From Cheiracanthium punctorium (lineage: Eukaryota > Arthropoda > Arachnida > Araneae > Cheiracanthiidae), in assembly GCA_038373885.1 (NCBI GenBank), contig JAWZYV010019980.1, positions 372,001 to 436,000 of the forward strand: 64,000 nucleotides of DNA, written 5' to 3'. Positions within the stretch are counted from its first letter, which is position 1. Each line of letters starts with the position of its first letter. A model generated the notes under the pieces. It was not told where the DNA came from, made no database searches, and worked only from the letters and a program-made list of their open reading frames with translations. Position numbers and translations under genes: made by a program. Positions 10,216-20,869 of this stretch are shown piece after piece.

Positions 10216-11917
10216 CATTGCATCTACCTCTAAAGGTATCACTTTGTGGAGGCCTTAGAGCAATCCGTTAGCTGCCTTGAACCAGGAGTTTACAAAATTT
10301 TTTAGTACATAGATTTCCTCGAATATTAAAAGGGATATTATTATTTAAATATTATAATTCAAAAATCAAAATTTGGAAGAATGATGAAACAGGGTGTTAA
10401 ACGGCTCTTTTAAAAATGGTTAAACGAAAAGTGATTTTGAGTAGAGAAAAGAATAAAAAATAAATTAAAAATGATTGATGAACTGCATCACACGAAGGGT
10501 GTGAGGCGGAATACATCACGAAATTTATTAACAACATTCTTTTCCAAATAGTTTTGTAATTTTGAAGTAAATATTTTCGTCGCTTTTTTCATTACATTGT
10601 TTTTGTATTTTTTCTAAATGAAGTTCTAGCATGTAGGCTGTTAAGTAAAGGCTACTCCTAGCTGTTAAATACTTAAAATTTAATATACTAGCATTATTTT
10701 GTATAAAATATTTCATTATGCAATTAAATAGCTATAAATGTCGTTGTAGTAGCAGAAGGATTTTGTACTAGACCGTAAAAACTATCAAGCTCACAAATTC
10801 TTAACACATAATTCAAGGTAGAGGAACAAAAAGTAATATATAAATATATAAAGAAAAAGAAAATCTGAAACGCTTTCATATCTTAAATACGCGCCAGAGT
10901 GCTATGTATTAAAAGTGTTTCATAATCCATGCGACGGCACTATTTATTTTCCTTGTTTCATTACGTTGGAAGCTGAAAGTGTTTCATAATCCATGGATGT
11001 GCTGTATTTGTCTTTCTTGTTTCATAAAATGCTTTTTCGGAATTGAAACTTATTTTAAAATGGCCTTCTGAAACAGTTTAACAATCTTCATCAGGCTTTT
11101 CCTAAATGTACTTTACCTTTATTTACTTTAATATTGATATCTTTTGAGACACAAATTATTATTTCCATTTAAAAATCGTGGGGTTTGGCAACTTCTCGAC
11201 AAGCTGGATTCAGTGTTGGGGACTTTCTTGGCGCCAAACTTGGCAATGAATACCAAAAATTCACCAGCCTTGGTGACTTTTGGCATTTCACTACCTGGCA
11301 ACTCTTGAAAAGTGATTCGCCAATTAGTCGTAGAACTAGCGTAGATAAAAATCCATGTCTGAAATGAATCTCACTCAAATAATGAAAAGAAAAAAAAAAC
11401 GTATTGTGATTTCGAATAAAGCTTCTGCTAGTAAATAAAGAAAAAAAATCGCTCATGACAATACTTCCATTGCTTGAAATGACCTTTTATGTCAATTCGT
11501 TTCGTTTCAACTAGTATAAAGATATCTTTTAAGGTTAAAGAGGAATATTGAATTTTCAGACACCGTAAGAAGGCTGATAAATGCATATTTTAATTCAAAA
11601 CTAGCTTCGTGCCTGTTCTCCGTAAACAAAGAATAAAATATTCTTACTCATATGACTGAAGTGATTTTCATCGTATCAGAATCTCTAAATAAATAAATGC
11701 GAGATACACGTGATATAAACTTCGCCTTACAAACAACTAACGTGAGATGATATATAGAGCGCGTCTCGAAAACAATAAGTGTACCGGAAAGTACTTTCCT
11801 TCTTTTACATAAAATTGAAATAAATTTTCAACAGGTATTGAATCACAAACTAGCTGTGCCTGAGTACAGGACACCTATTTGTTACATTTCAAAGCGAGAG
11901 AACTTTATAGATAATTG

Positions 11918-11955
<38 letters not shown>

Positions 11956-12023
11956 AGGATAAAGAAAGAGCCCTTACCCTCTTTCCTCGTGTACCCTTCT
12001 AGAAGGATTCTGTTCGCTATGTT
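10216..12023. other. AT-rich DNA, no gene seen
   Basis: Contains two copies of AAGTGTTTCATAATCCATG (about 10911-10930 and 10976-10995) and a long A run near 11922-11953. Short frames at 11169-11456 overlap on both strands and match nothing I know. Confidence 0.5.
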
Positions 12024-12236
12024 CTGAAGTCGATTTTTAGGCATTTGCGAGTGTTGTATTTTACAGCAAGAATTTTATGAACATCTGTTTTCCTCTATAG
12101 GATCACGCGGGATATGTGCAAAGAACATTTTGGCCCCGTATCCCCGTAAGTTATGAATTTTAGAATATGCTCTCCAATCTAGCACCTTACATTCGCGTCA
12201 AATTTTCCATTATAAGCTTCAGTAGTTTTGGCTAGG
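12024..12236 (+). repeat. Dispersed repeat, copy 1
   Basis: Imperfectly matches the reverse complement of 15041-15260, sharing GCCAAAACTACTGAAGCT, TTCTAAAATTCATAAC and AAATACAACACTC in the same order. The family is unknown to me and no coding is evident. Confidence 0.75.
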
Positions 12237-13603
12237 CAAAATGTTGATAAACACACACCAAAAAGAGAAAAAAAATTACTTCCGGGGGCACTTAATTATA
12301 ACATAAAATTTTACATTACTAGTGATCAAAAAAGTAAAAACCTAAAAGGCGTTTTTCAAATAAAGCCACTCACTTTCAAAACGCTTTTTTTTCAACAGAA
12401 TAAAATTTCATTTTTATGTTCTAGCTCTAGCGTTATGTCTCTACAAGTAACATCATGTGATGTGGTCAGCTGTTTTATTTTAGATTGTAATTCGTAAAGC
12501 TGAGTCAATTTGCTCCGTTCCTAAATCGGTATAACAGTTTTTAGCCCTGTGAAGAAATGCACATTTGAGCATTGTCTTTTATGTAGGTGGATGACTTATT
12601 AAGTATTTCAACGTAGAATAATGAAAGCAGTCAAGGGTGACAGCACACTGCTAAAAATAATCCTGTGAACTCGGAGATAAGACCCTGGCAACTTTGTTGC
12701 AAGATCATCTTCCGACATCCGTCATTTTATTGCTCTTGGCAAAAGAACAATAGAGATTTTCCTCGCTTCATTATAGCAAAAGTAACTCGCATCCATTACA
12801 CTAGTCTAATTTAAATTTATGGAAAATACAAATCAGTTGGAAACATTTTACAGTTTGGAATAATGAATGCATACAAAGAACTGCTACTTTTTTTTCATGA
12901 ACACAGTTATTTTTAGATTAACTAGGGGTCAAGGCCGCTAGACTCGCTACGCTCGCTTTTCATATGAGGCATTCGGCCCCTAATAAGGCTTATTCGTACA
13001 CAATGCTTGGTTCTTGCATGTTGCTTGGAACATCAAAATTTAAACTTCGCACTATTTTTAATTATGTAAAACCCATGGAACACCTTGCGTAGTAGCCAAT
13101 TATGGCAATTTTTCATGATTTGGCGACTTGCGCATATGTATAGTTAATAATTAGCTCTAAGAAAACAGTAGTTCATATGTTTTCTTTTATAAAAACTACG
13201 GAACAGCTAGGATAGCTTGCTACCCATGACGACTTTTCATTATTTGGCGATTGACACATGCTCACAACCTATAATTACTGCTCATGCAAGGATAGATAAA
13301 TAATATAATCATAAATAGAAAGATTTTTCCTTAATGAATAATATTTTATTTAGTGGTAAAAGAACTCAAATACAAGGTAAAAAATAATTCAGACGCAGGA
13401 TAGCAAAAAAACATATAAATAATAACTGCAACATAGACCTCTAGCCGCAGTTCCGTTTAACCAATCGAGAAGAGATTTCAGAAATAGTTATTCAGAGGTG
13501 TGCGTTCTGAATTGGGATTTTATAAAACAATGGAGATTTCACGGTTACGGTTACATTGAAAAAATTTCGAACTTTTCCAATCGCAGAACACACCTTTTCC
13601 CTG
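12237..13603. other. AT-rich DNA, no gene seen
   Basis: No supported feature. Confidence 0.5.
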
Positions 13604-13955
13604 CGAATGTTAATCAACACACTAAAAAACATAAATGACGTTGGAATGATACGCGCATGACGAAAACTGGCGACGTAAAACATTTGCAAAGAAGAGCATT
13701 GTAACGAACCAATGGCAGCCCAACAGGTCGGAGGGAGATTGTTTTTACTGGAACTAAAAGTTCTCAAGTGCCCTATCGTTAGTTTAACATTTCTACTATC
13801 TATTTACGTAAATCAATGCGAATTGTGTCAATGCATTTCTCTCTGTGTTGACTTTGGTTCTTTACAATGCTCTTTGAAAATTTTTTATGCCGTTAATTTT
13901 CGTCATATGTGTTCATTCCAACACCATTTATAGTTTTTCAATGCGCTTGTAACGT
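13604..13955. repeat. Diverged foldback, ~105-bp arms
   Basis: The left arm (about 13604-13711) and right arm (about 13846-13955) are imperfect reverse complements: ACATTTATG/GTTGGAATG, TGACGAAAA and AGAGCATTGTAACGAACC on the left face TGGTTCTTTACAATGCTCT, TTTTCGTCA and CATTCCAAC on the right. It is probably an old MITE. Termini and TSD are not resolved. Confidence 0.65.
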
Positions 13956-13959
13956 CATA

Positions 13960-14495
13960 AAAAAAGAGAAGAGCCCTTTTGCTCACATAAAACACTTTAT
14001 TTGACGGCACATAAAAAACAAATATAATTTGAGTTGGAAAATTACACAGTCAGATGGCGAGTTCAGGCAAAATCTGGCCTTCACCGGCTTAACACCAGAT
14101 GAAACTTACCTCTGCACTGACCACTGTCTCAAGACCATCTCCTCTCTCTTGAGCTGCTCATCTCGGCTCTGGGCTGGAATCTCACGTGGATTTCGATCAC
14201 GTAGGGGTGCTTGAAGTAAGTGTTCAAAAGTTATGAGATTCCTCACGTCGCTATAGTGTCTAATTCTGACGAGCCCATGAAAGAATCAGGGATTTATTCT
14301 TTGTATAACGTCAGAACTGCACTTTATCAGAGATCCATAGACTCTTATCGTAGATCAAAGGCTATGGGAGAGATTCAAGTATTGAGGGGTTACAAAAAAA
14401 GAGCATTATACAAATATATATAAGTACTAATTGTTCGTAATTATTTGGACAACGTGAAACGCTGAAAACAAAGTGTGTGTTGTCATTGGAAAATT

Positions 14496-14533
<38 letters not shown>

Positions 14534-14562
14534 GCAACCGTACCCATGAAATCTCTATCATT
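13960..14562. other. No gene seen; long poly(T) tract at 14502-14530
   Basis: The less AT-rich part at 14040-14215 has an open frame, but it matches nothing I recognise. Confidence 0.5.
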
Positions 14563-14873
14563 TTAACCTTTCCAGGACGGGAAAAAATCTTTTAAAAATC
14601 TTGTTACCTATAAAGACGAGAAAATTCAGCTCGTGTATTTCCCTTTCACTCCTTCACTGTTAAAACTGCCGTTCATTTAACAATAGGTAATGAATGAACT
14701 ATTCATAACTTAAGGGTTTATTGATGTTGATATCTCTCCCCGAACGTAGGGAACATATTAACAGAAACGGATGGAGGGGAAGGCGTGGGTTATTCGACAT
14801 ATAAACCAAGCCCGTCCTTTTAAAAGGTCTCTTGCCTGGTTTATGAATCGACCACCCGTCCTGAAAAGGTTAA
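14563..14873. mobile_element. piggyBac-type MITE (second family)
   Basis: TTAA (14563-14566) is followed by CCTTTCCAGGACGGG. The right end, CCCGTCCTGAAAAGG followed by TTAA (14870-14873), is its inverted complement at 14 of 15 positions. TTAA target sites with CCTTT/CCCTTT termini are the piggyBac signature. The body is non-coding. Confidence 0.85.
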
Positions 14874-15040
14874 GCAGTTCCAATCTCGAGCGAGTACCTC
14901 TGAATAACTGTTGTCTGGAATATCATCTCGATTGGTTAAACGGAGTGGCGGCTAGAGGTCTATAAATCGGGGTAAGTTTTATAGGACTACCCTGTATTAG
15001 GGGGACTGGAAAGTAACCTTTGTTCGCATGTTAGTGTTCC

Positions 15041-15260
15041 ATCTAGCCAAAACTACTGAAGCTAATAATGTGAATTTTGCATGCATGTGGTTTTTAAACA
15101 TATGTGCTGGATTAGACAGCACTTTCTAAAATTCATAACGGAGGTAGGGGGCTAAAATGTTATTTTCACATATCACACGTGATCTCAGAGGAAAAAAAAA
15201 ATATTTATAAAATTCTTGCCAAAATACAACACTCACGAATAACTAAAAATCAATTCCAGG
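15041..15260 (-). repeat. Dispersed repeat, copy 2 (inverted relative to 12024-12236)
   Basis: See 12024-12236. GGGGACTGGAAAGTAA at about 15001 resembles GGGGAACGGAAAGTAA at about 22049 and may be a mariner terminus, but no partner end was found for either. Confidence 0.75.
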
Positions 15261-15264
15261 GCAT

Positions 15265-15799
15265 CTTGCATATCATCCTACAAGGAGGGTAGAAGCCCCC
15301 CCCCCCTTTCCACACATTTTACTTTAAAGGGAAAAAAAAAAACTATAGAATTTTTGCTTTAAAATGAAACTAATATGAATCCACTGCTTAGGAACAGCTT
15401 GTTTGTAACTAAAAACTTGTTGAAAATTTATTTATTTGAATGTAATGTATAAAAACGACATTGCTTCTCGGCACACCCGATAGTATTTACTATGTTGAAA
15501 GAAATAATGAATAAAATTTCGTGTAAATTTTAGTACAATAGCCATAAAACTCTTGAAAGATTTGAAAATGAAAAAAATTCATTTTTCATTTTTTCGAAGG
15601 GATGCATTTCTATGAAATCCTTCGACAGGCAAAATGACTGGAGTAGAACTTCTTAAATTAGGAGTTTTCTATAATCAGGAAGAAGTTTCTCCTTCAAATA
15701 ACAACAACAATAATAATAAATCTGTATTCAGACAATATGCTTCTTTAAGACAATTTAGATAAGTTTAAGAGAAAAAAAATCTTTCTTTTTGTATGTTCT
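15265..15799. other. AT-rich DNA, no gene seen
   Basis: Contains a C run at 15298-15306. No other feature. Confidence 0.5.
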
Positions 15800-15960
15800 T
15801 CCTCAATAAATGTGTTTTAACAAAACACTCAAAAAGAAACTGGTGTTTAAAAAGATGAAATAATTAAAAGTTTGTAAAATAACACACATAAAATGTACTT
15901 ATCAGTCTGTAAGCGCGTTTCGGCCAAAAAACTTTCAACCTCCATCAGCAGACGTCCGCA
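15800..15960 (-). mobile_element. Penelope-like tail repeat with hammerhead-like core, copy 3
   Basis: Read on the minus strand: GTCTG (15949-15953), CTGATGG (15942-15948), a possible weak stem (GGTT/GGCC), GAAAC (15917-15921), TTA, then CAGAC (15905-15909), which pairs perfectly with the opening GTCTG. This follows the order stem I, CUGANGA, stem II, GAAA, stem III, UH, stem I of hammerhead ribozymes, although the seventh core base is G instead of A. The tail (minus strand ATTTTATGTGTG..AACACCAGTTT..TTGAGTGTTTTG) matches the copies at 8001 and 30236. Confidence 0.55.
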
Positions 15961-15987
15961 CACGCAATGTCTCAGAATAGCCGAGAG

Positions 15988-16016
15988 GGAAAAAAAAAAA
16001 AAAAAAAAAAAAAAAA
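15988..16016. repeat. Poly(A) tract
   Basis: Run of about 27 A. It produces an artefactual open frame with a poly-Phe segment on the minus strand. Confidence 0.95.
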
Positions 16017-16285
16017 GCGAAGAGCGAGTTGCCAACCGGAAAAAGGAAAAAGCTAGAAACCAGGGAGGATAAAAGGTAGGGGAATGAAAAGAAGGGTAGA
16101 TGAAAATAGGAAATAGATAAAATAAAATAAAATATAGAAAATAAATAAAATAAATAGGAAAGGATTTTTTTAAAATTTCATTTACATGTATTTTATTTTT
16201 CCTTCATGTAATTTATCTATTCAAATCCAAGAAAATCCACTTTTATTTTTCGAAACTTTTCCTGATTTTTATGATTTTTTGCAAT

Positions 16286-16374
16286 GAATATTACAGGATT
16301 TCTATAATACAGAAATTCCTGTAATCCGGAATCGGTAAAGTTCCGTCTGTGCCGGATTTGAGAAAATCTACTGC
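16286..16374 (-). mobile_element. Solo pogo-like terminus
   Basis: Minus strand reads CAGTAGATTTTCTCAAATCC, followed by subterminal CCGGATTACAG-type repeats, a layout like pogo/Tigger ends. No opposite terminus is visible nearby. Confidence 0.45.
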
Positions 16375-16379
16375 ACTGA

Positions 16380-16912
16380 GGTATGCGTTGTCTATTCGCA
16401 GCCAATAAGGTTCACAAAGTAATTCCCCAATCTCACTTAATACGGCCATGCCATTCAAAATAAATCCAATCAACGTTCATGCAACAGAATATCCAAAATA
16501 TAAATTTTGAAAAATTTCCAGCAGCATTCTTCAGGTAAAACTTTCCCTTCTGCTCGAAATGCATCAGCGAAAGTATATTACGGGGGTGGACGGCGGTGGA
16601 AACGGGTGGAGAGCGCGGTGGAGATAGATAGAGAGAGACAGAGACAGGCAAACAAATTCGATTAAAATCAAGGACGGAATGCCTCGTTTCTGAAAAGTCG
16701 ATTTCGCGTTGCCTTTAAATTAATAAGAACTCGTCGTTAACTCTAGATTGCATAGCTTCCCAAACGCTGCAACGATAATGGAGTTATGCTTTTCAGGAAC
16801 ATTCCGCTTATGCCATTGTAAAGCTAACTTCGACCGTGTCTGAGGAACAGCGACGTGAGTCAGCGGAAGGTTATGGCATTAATGGGTTGAGCATGCATAA
16901 GTGAGTTATTCC
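16380..16912. other. Repeat-poor DNA, no gene seen
   Basis: Mixed composition with GA-rich runs near 16617-16650. No coding frame is supported. Confidence 0.45.
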
Positions 16913-17807
16913 CAGGCCCTGATTATTGCAGGGGCAAGAGGGGCATACAGGGCCTGATTTGGACCAACGGGGACCCCGGGCATTGATGAATTTGGGGCCC
17001 CCATCTATGAAATTAGTTTTATTTTTCATAAATTTTCATATAAAAAAATTTCAGGACAATATTTGAAATTGGGGGCCCTTTCGAGTCGTGGGCCCTGGGC
17101 AAAGTACCCATTTGCCCATGCGATAATAAGGACCTGGGGGCATATGCCACAGGACCCTGATTTTAAAGAGCCCTACGTACTGTAAATTATTACAGTACCT
17201 GAATTAACTTAAGGTGGTTTTTTATGTAGTAAATGCCTAATTTTTTTCAGTTATGAATTTACGTGGAATAAAAATAGACTAAAAAGAGATAAAAATAAGA
17301 TAAAATAGTCAAAGTCTTTTTTTTTTCTTTTTTCTTAATTATACCTCTCTATAGAAAAAATATCGCAGCAGATTAACGATTTCCGCAAAAAAAAAAGTGG
17401 TAACTAGGACGCCTGCTAGATTTTAAGTGATTACGCGGTAAGTTGCCGGACCCACTGAAGTTTTATAAGTGGCTATCCAGCGAGAATGGGGAACCAATAA
17501 CTAGAAATTTACCTATTATGATTATTAATATTATGAAAAAGTCAGGCTTTTAGTTGTATTTTTAAGTCATCATTTTTAATAAAGCTTATTTCATAATGTT
17601 GATGTTTCATATGTTTATAATGTTTATAAACATTCTCATTAATCTAATATTAGTATATTTCATGTTGGATACATTTAATCATGACAAAGATTTATATGCG
17701 AACACAGAAAAAATACATAAAGTAGTTGCCAGACACAGTAGCAACATGTAGGGGACCTCCATTCAGATTCCTGCCCGAGGCCCGCCGTTTGTCATAATCG
17801 GGCCCTG
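16913..17807. mobile_element. hAT-type element with perfect 8-bp TSD (outer)
   Basis: The ends are CAGGCCCTGATTAT (left) and CAGGGCCCGATTAT (right, reverse complement). TSD GTTATTCC is perfect at 16905-16912 and 17808-17815. The body is non-coding. A second copy without this insertion's passenger lies at 48310-48921. The element is interrupted by another hAT MITE at 16948-17136. Confidence 0.92.
16948..17136. mobile_element. hAT-type MITE nested inside the 16913-17807 element
   Basis: Ends CAGGGCCTGATTTGG (left) and CAGGTCCTTATTATC (right, reverse complement) are imperfect inverted repeats. TSD GGGGCATA is perfect at 16940-16947 and 17137-17144. The copy at 48310 reads GGGGCATATGCCCAGGCCT across this point, giving the pre-insertion (empty) site. 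Confidence 0.92.
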
Positions 17808-17815
17808 GTTATTCC

Positions 17816-18426
17816 ATGACGTCTTGGAAGTAAAGAATTATTTGACGATGGCTTAAAAATTTAGAAATGGTATTTTCCATTTTTTTTTTGTTTCTTTTAG
17901 CATGGAGACTTTTAATACTGAAATATATCTAATAATATAACTCTATTAATAACTATATAGACAAACTATATTTATAGGGAAAAAGAAGAACCTATTTGGC
18001 TTTCAAAGCAAGCTAATAAAGTTTCAAAATTTTGTTAGACACAAAACTGTTACCATTTTTATTGAACGATTGGCAAGTCACAGTGTGCTATCATCACATC
18101 AGATCAATTTAAATTTTTCCTATAAACACTTTAAGTTCCAAAAATACCCACCACACACATTCACTGAATTCACCTAAACAATTTACGCTATTCTACTATT
18201 CAAAGTCTTACAAATATCACACACTTGACTTGCTTCGTAAGAAACTCAGATATGCAAGACAGATAATTTTAGCTTGTTTTATATTGGAATCTTTTAAAGC
18301 TCTGAGAAATTAATAAATTAATTTTGTCTGGTTTCTACACACAATTATAAAAGTACCAAACATGTTGCATAAATTAGATTTTTTCCATTGCGTGGTTGGT
18401 CAGAACAATATACATTTGTTAAAGCA
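17816..18426. other. AT-rich DNA, no gene seen
   Basis: No supported feature. Confidence 0.5.
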
Positions 18427-19343
18427 TACAGAGTGTCCAAAAACACTGATGTAGGCTTTAATTTTTTAAGTACTGATCATAGACACTTGCAATAAATTAC
18501 AAAATTACATACGAAAAGATACAGAATTTTAATGTATCGATTAAAATTATACGGAGAATAAATCGAAAAAACAAATAGAAATTTAAAAATTTTTATACGA
18601 CCCCGTACAAAAGCATTCCCCATTAATACAATATGCCCTGCGCAATAATTAGGTGATGTACAAAGTTTTAGCCTTTTATCATAAAAGAGCTCAGAGAAAT
18701 GTTTAAATAAAGATGGTGAGGAGCTATACAATACCAGTAGTAGCAAAAGTGTTATGTATTATACAATCATTGTTTTCTCTAGGAATTTGTATACAATTCC
18801 TGAAACTCGATCATCTGACGTGATCTTTTCCCTTCTAGAGGCATTGAAAAATGGTTTAAGTCAACATATATTTATTTTCATAATTTCAGCATTTTTTTGG
18901 ATAGAATACTCACACACACAAAAAAAATAAATAATATTCCACTGACATCTAGAAAACAATTAGTGCAACTAGAATTTATGAGATGTACTCCTTCTAAATA
19001 CTAGATCATAGAACGAGACACTTCTTAACCCACTTATCTAATTTTTAGATTACTCCTCTGTAATCTGGTGCCTGTACTCAGAAGTAAAATCTGTAAATCG
19101 CTGCGCTACAGGGTAGACTCACAAACGGTCATTCTAGTGCTCCAAAAATCCTACGATAATTTCTCTTTGCACAAACTGGTCATTCTGCTGTGATTAGTCA
19201 AAATACTACGGACTAGAAATCCTTGACCATTTCGTCTATACCAGTGGTGTGTATCACCTACACGCATAATTCTACGATCTATTAATCTAGTTTTGCGACA
19301 CAAAAAACAGTCATCTATTTGCTCTAGGTGAGAGCGGTATATA

Positions 19344-19625
19344 CACGCTTAAACCAAACGAGCGAAATTCGATCAGTTGGAGCGATTTTTGAACCAGTTT
19401 TCAAAAGTGAGCTTCTCCTTTAGGAGCGTTTTTCGATCACAAGAGCAGAGCGGAATATAACAATAAGAGAGGACGGAAATTCTCGGAAAAAAGAGGAAGC
19501 GAGGAGCGGAGTTCTCGGAAAATACACTAGTTAAAGAGCACTTTCGCTGAAAAACCGGTAGGTTTCCATGGAAACAAATAGCTCCGCAATGTATTGTTTT
19601 TTTTCGCTCTTTGGGTTTAAGCGTG
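19344..19625. mobile_element. TA-flanked MITE nested in the 18429-20175 element
   Basis: Ends CACGCTTAAACCAAACGAGC (left) and CACGCTTAAACCCAAAGAGC (right, reverse complement) are flanked by TA at 19342-19343 and 19626-19627, the latter running into a (TA)n stretch. At 282 bp it is non-coding and looks Tc1/mariner-type. Confidence 0.8.
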
Positions 19626-19885
19626 TATATATATATATATATATACACCATTTCAATATTGATTCCATTTTCCGTCTATTTGCAGTTACATGTGATTAGG
19701 CTTAAAAAGCCCACCAGTTCTAATTTGGCGCTTTATATCCAATTTATCCACTCTTTCATTGCCTTAAAAGGCTATATTTAAACACTTATCCGGTATAAGC
19801 TCGTTAATTGTCACCATGTGCTATCTACTTTTTTATTTTTTTATATTTTTATATTTTTTTCACTTTATCAATGGATTATCTTGGG

Positions 19886-19889
<4 letters not shown>

Positions 19890-19937
<48 letters not shown>
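19890..19937. repeat. (TA)n microsatellite
   Basis: About 24 TA units. All three forward frames across it read as alternating Tyr-Ile, so the short open frames here are artefacts. Confidence 0.97.
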
Positions 19938-19940
<3 letters not shown>

Positions 19941-20427
19941 CTCCGTGGAATTTTTGTGTATCACCAACGTACGGGACGCATTTTACCAACTGGGAATTTT
20001 TTCGTAACAGAGCAGCATAACAGTTTAAGTCTTGTATTTACTTAGATTTAATCTCCCGAAAATTTTAATTGATATCATAAAATTCTGTACCTACGTATAT
20101 TGGTAAGCATTAGTACATGTCTGCTATCAATATTTTAGAATTAAAAGCCCAGATCGGTGTTTTTGGGACACCCTGCTCCTGCATATAAATGGTGCTGTTA
20201 ACACCAGTTTAAAAAACAATCAGAACACTCCTATCAGACTCTAAAGTGTGAGTAATAATATACGAAATGAAATAAAGTGTGATGATACGTTTTTATTGTT
20301 TGACTTTCTAACTAAAAATTATTCACCAAACATTCTAAAATTTATAGAACATTTTTATAAAACAAAAAAAAAAATTCCAAACTTTACATATGTTTCAACA
20401 AAATCAAACAGACAATATATATAGATA

Positions 20428-20863
20428 CAGGGTAGTTATAATTAAAGTTCCTCTATAAGCAGGGTTCTGCAGCTAAAACGGGTGCACGGATTGTAACGAA
20501 ATTCGGTATATAGACAATACAGCAGATGCGTTCAAGGAATTTCGAAAAAAAAAAAAAAGTTCAAAACATGCCCGCTAGGTGGCGCTTTGTTTAAAAGATA
20601 TCAAATTTAAAAACGGAAATGGCTAATTCGATATATACAGACAATTTCAACATTTATTCGATACTTTTTAGCCTTTTTAAACTTATTTGGGTCATTTTAA
20701 AGCTGATTTCATCATGCAAAGCGCCGCCTGGTGGAAATTTTTTGAATTAATCTTTAAAAAAAATTTCTTTGAGAACATCTCGTGCACAGTCCGCATTTCA
20801 AATTTGGAGGCAATCGGCTCAACGTATGCTGTTTATAGGGGAACTTTAATTATAACCTCCCTG
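20428..20863. mobile_element. Mariner-like MITE with long TIRs and two CTCF-like motifs
   Basis: About 36-bp terminal inverted repeats (CAGGGTAGTTATAATTAAAG on the left, CAGGGAGGTTATAATTAAAG as the right-end reverse complement) are flanked by TA at 20426-20427 and 20864-20865. Inside, CCCGCTAGGTGGCGCTTTG (20571-20589) and, inverted, CCACCAGGCGGCGCTTTG (20717-20734 on the minus strand) resemble the CTCF core. No transposase is present in the 436 bp. Confidence 0.88.
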
Positions 20864-20869
20864 TATGTA

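Larger units (their letters stand above)
18429..20175. mobile_element. Large TIR element (CAGGGTGTCC termini), non-coding
   Basis: Left CAGAGTGTCCAAAAACACTG and right (reverse complement) CAGGGTGTCCCAAAAACACC continue as inverted repeats to about 33 bp. TA precedes the left end (18427-18428), but the right flank has no TA, so the TSD is unproven. About 1.75 kb separates the ends, including a nested MITE (19344-19625) and a (TA)n tract. I see no transposase. Confidence 0.65.

Noticed and set aside
19808..20045. Three overlapping open frames at a (TA)n tract
   Set aside because: A TA repeat reads as alternating Tyr-Ile in all frames, so these are artefacts.
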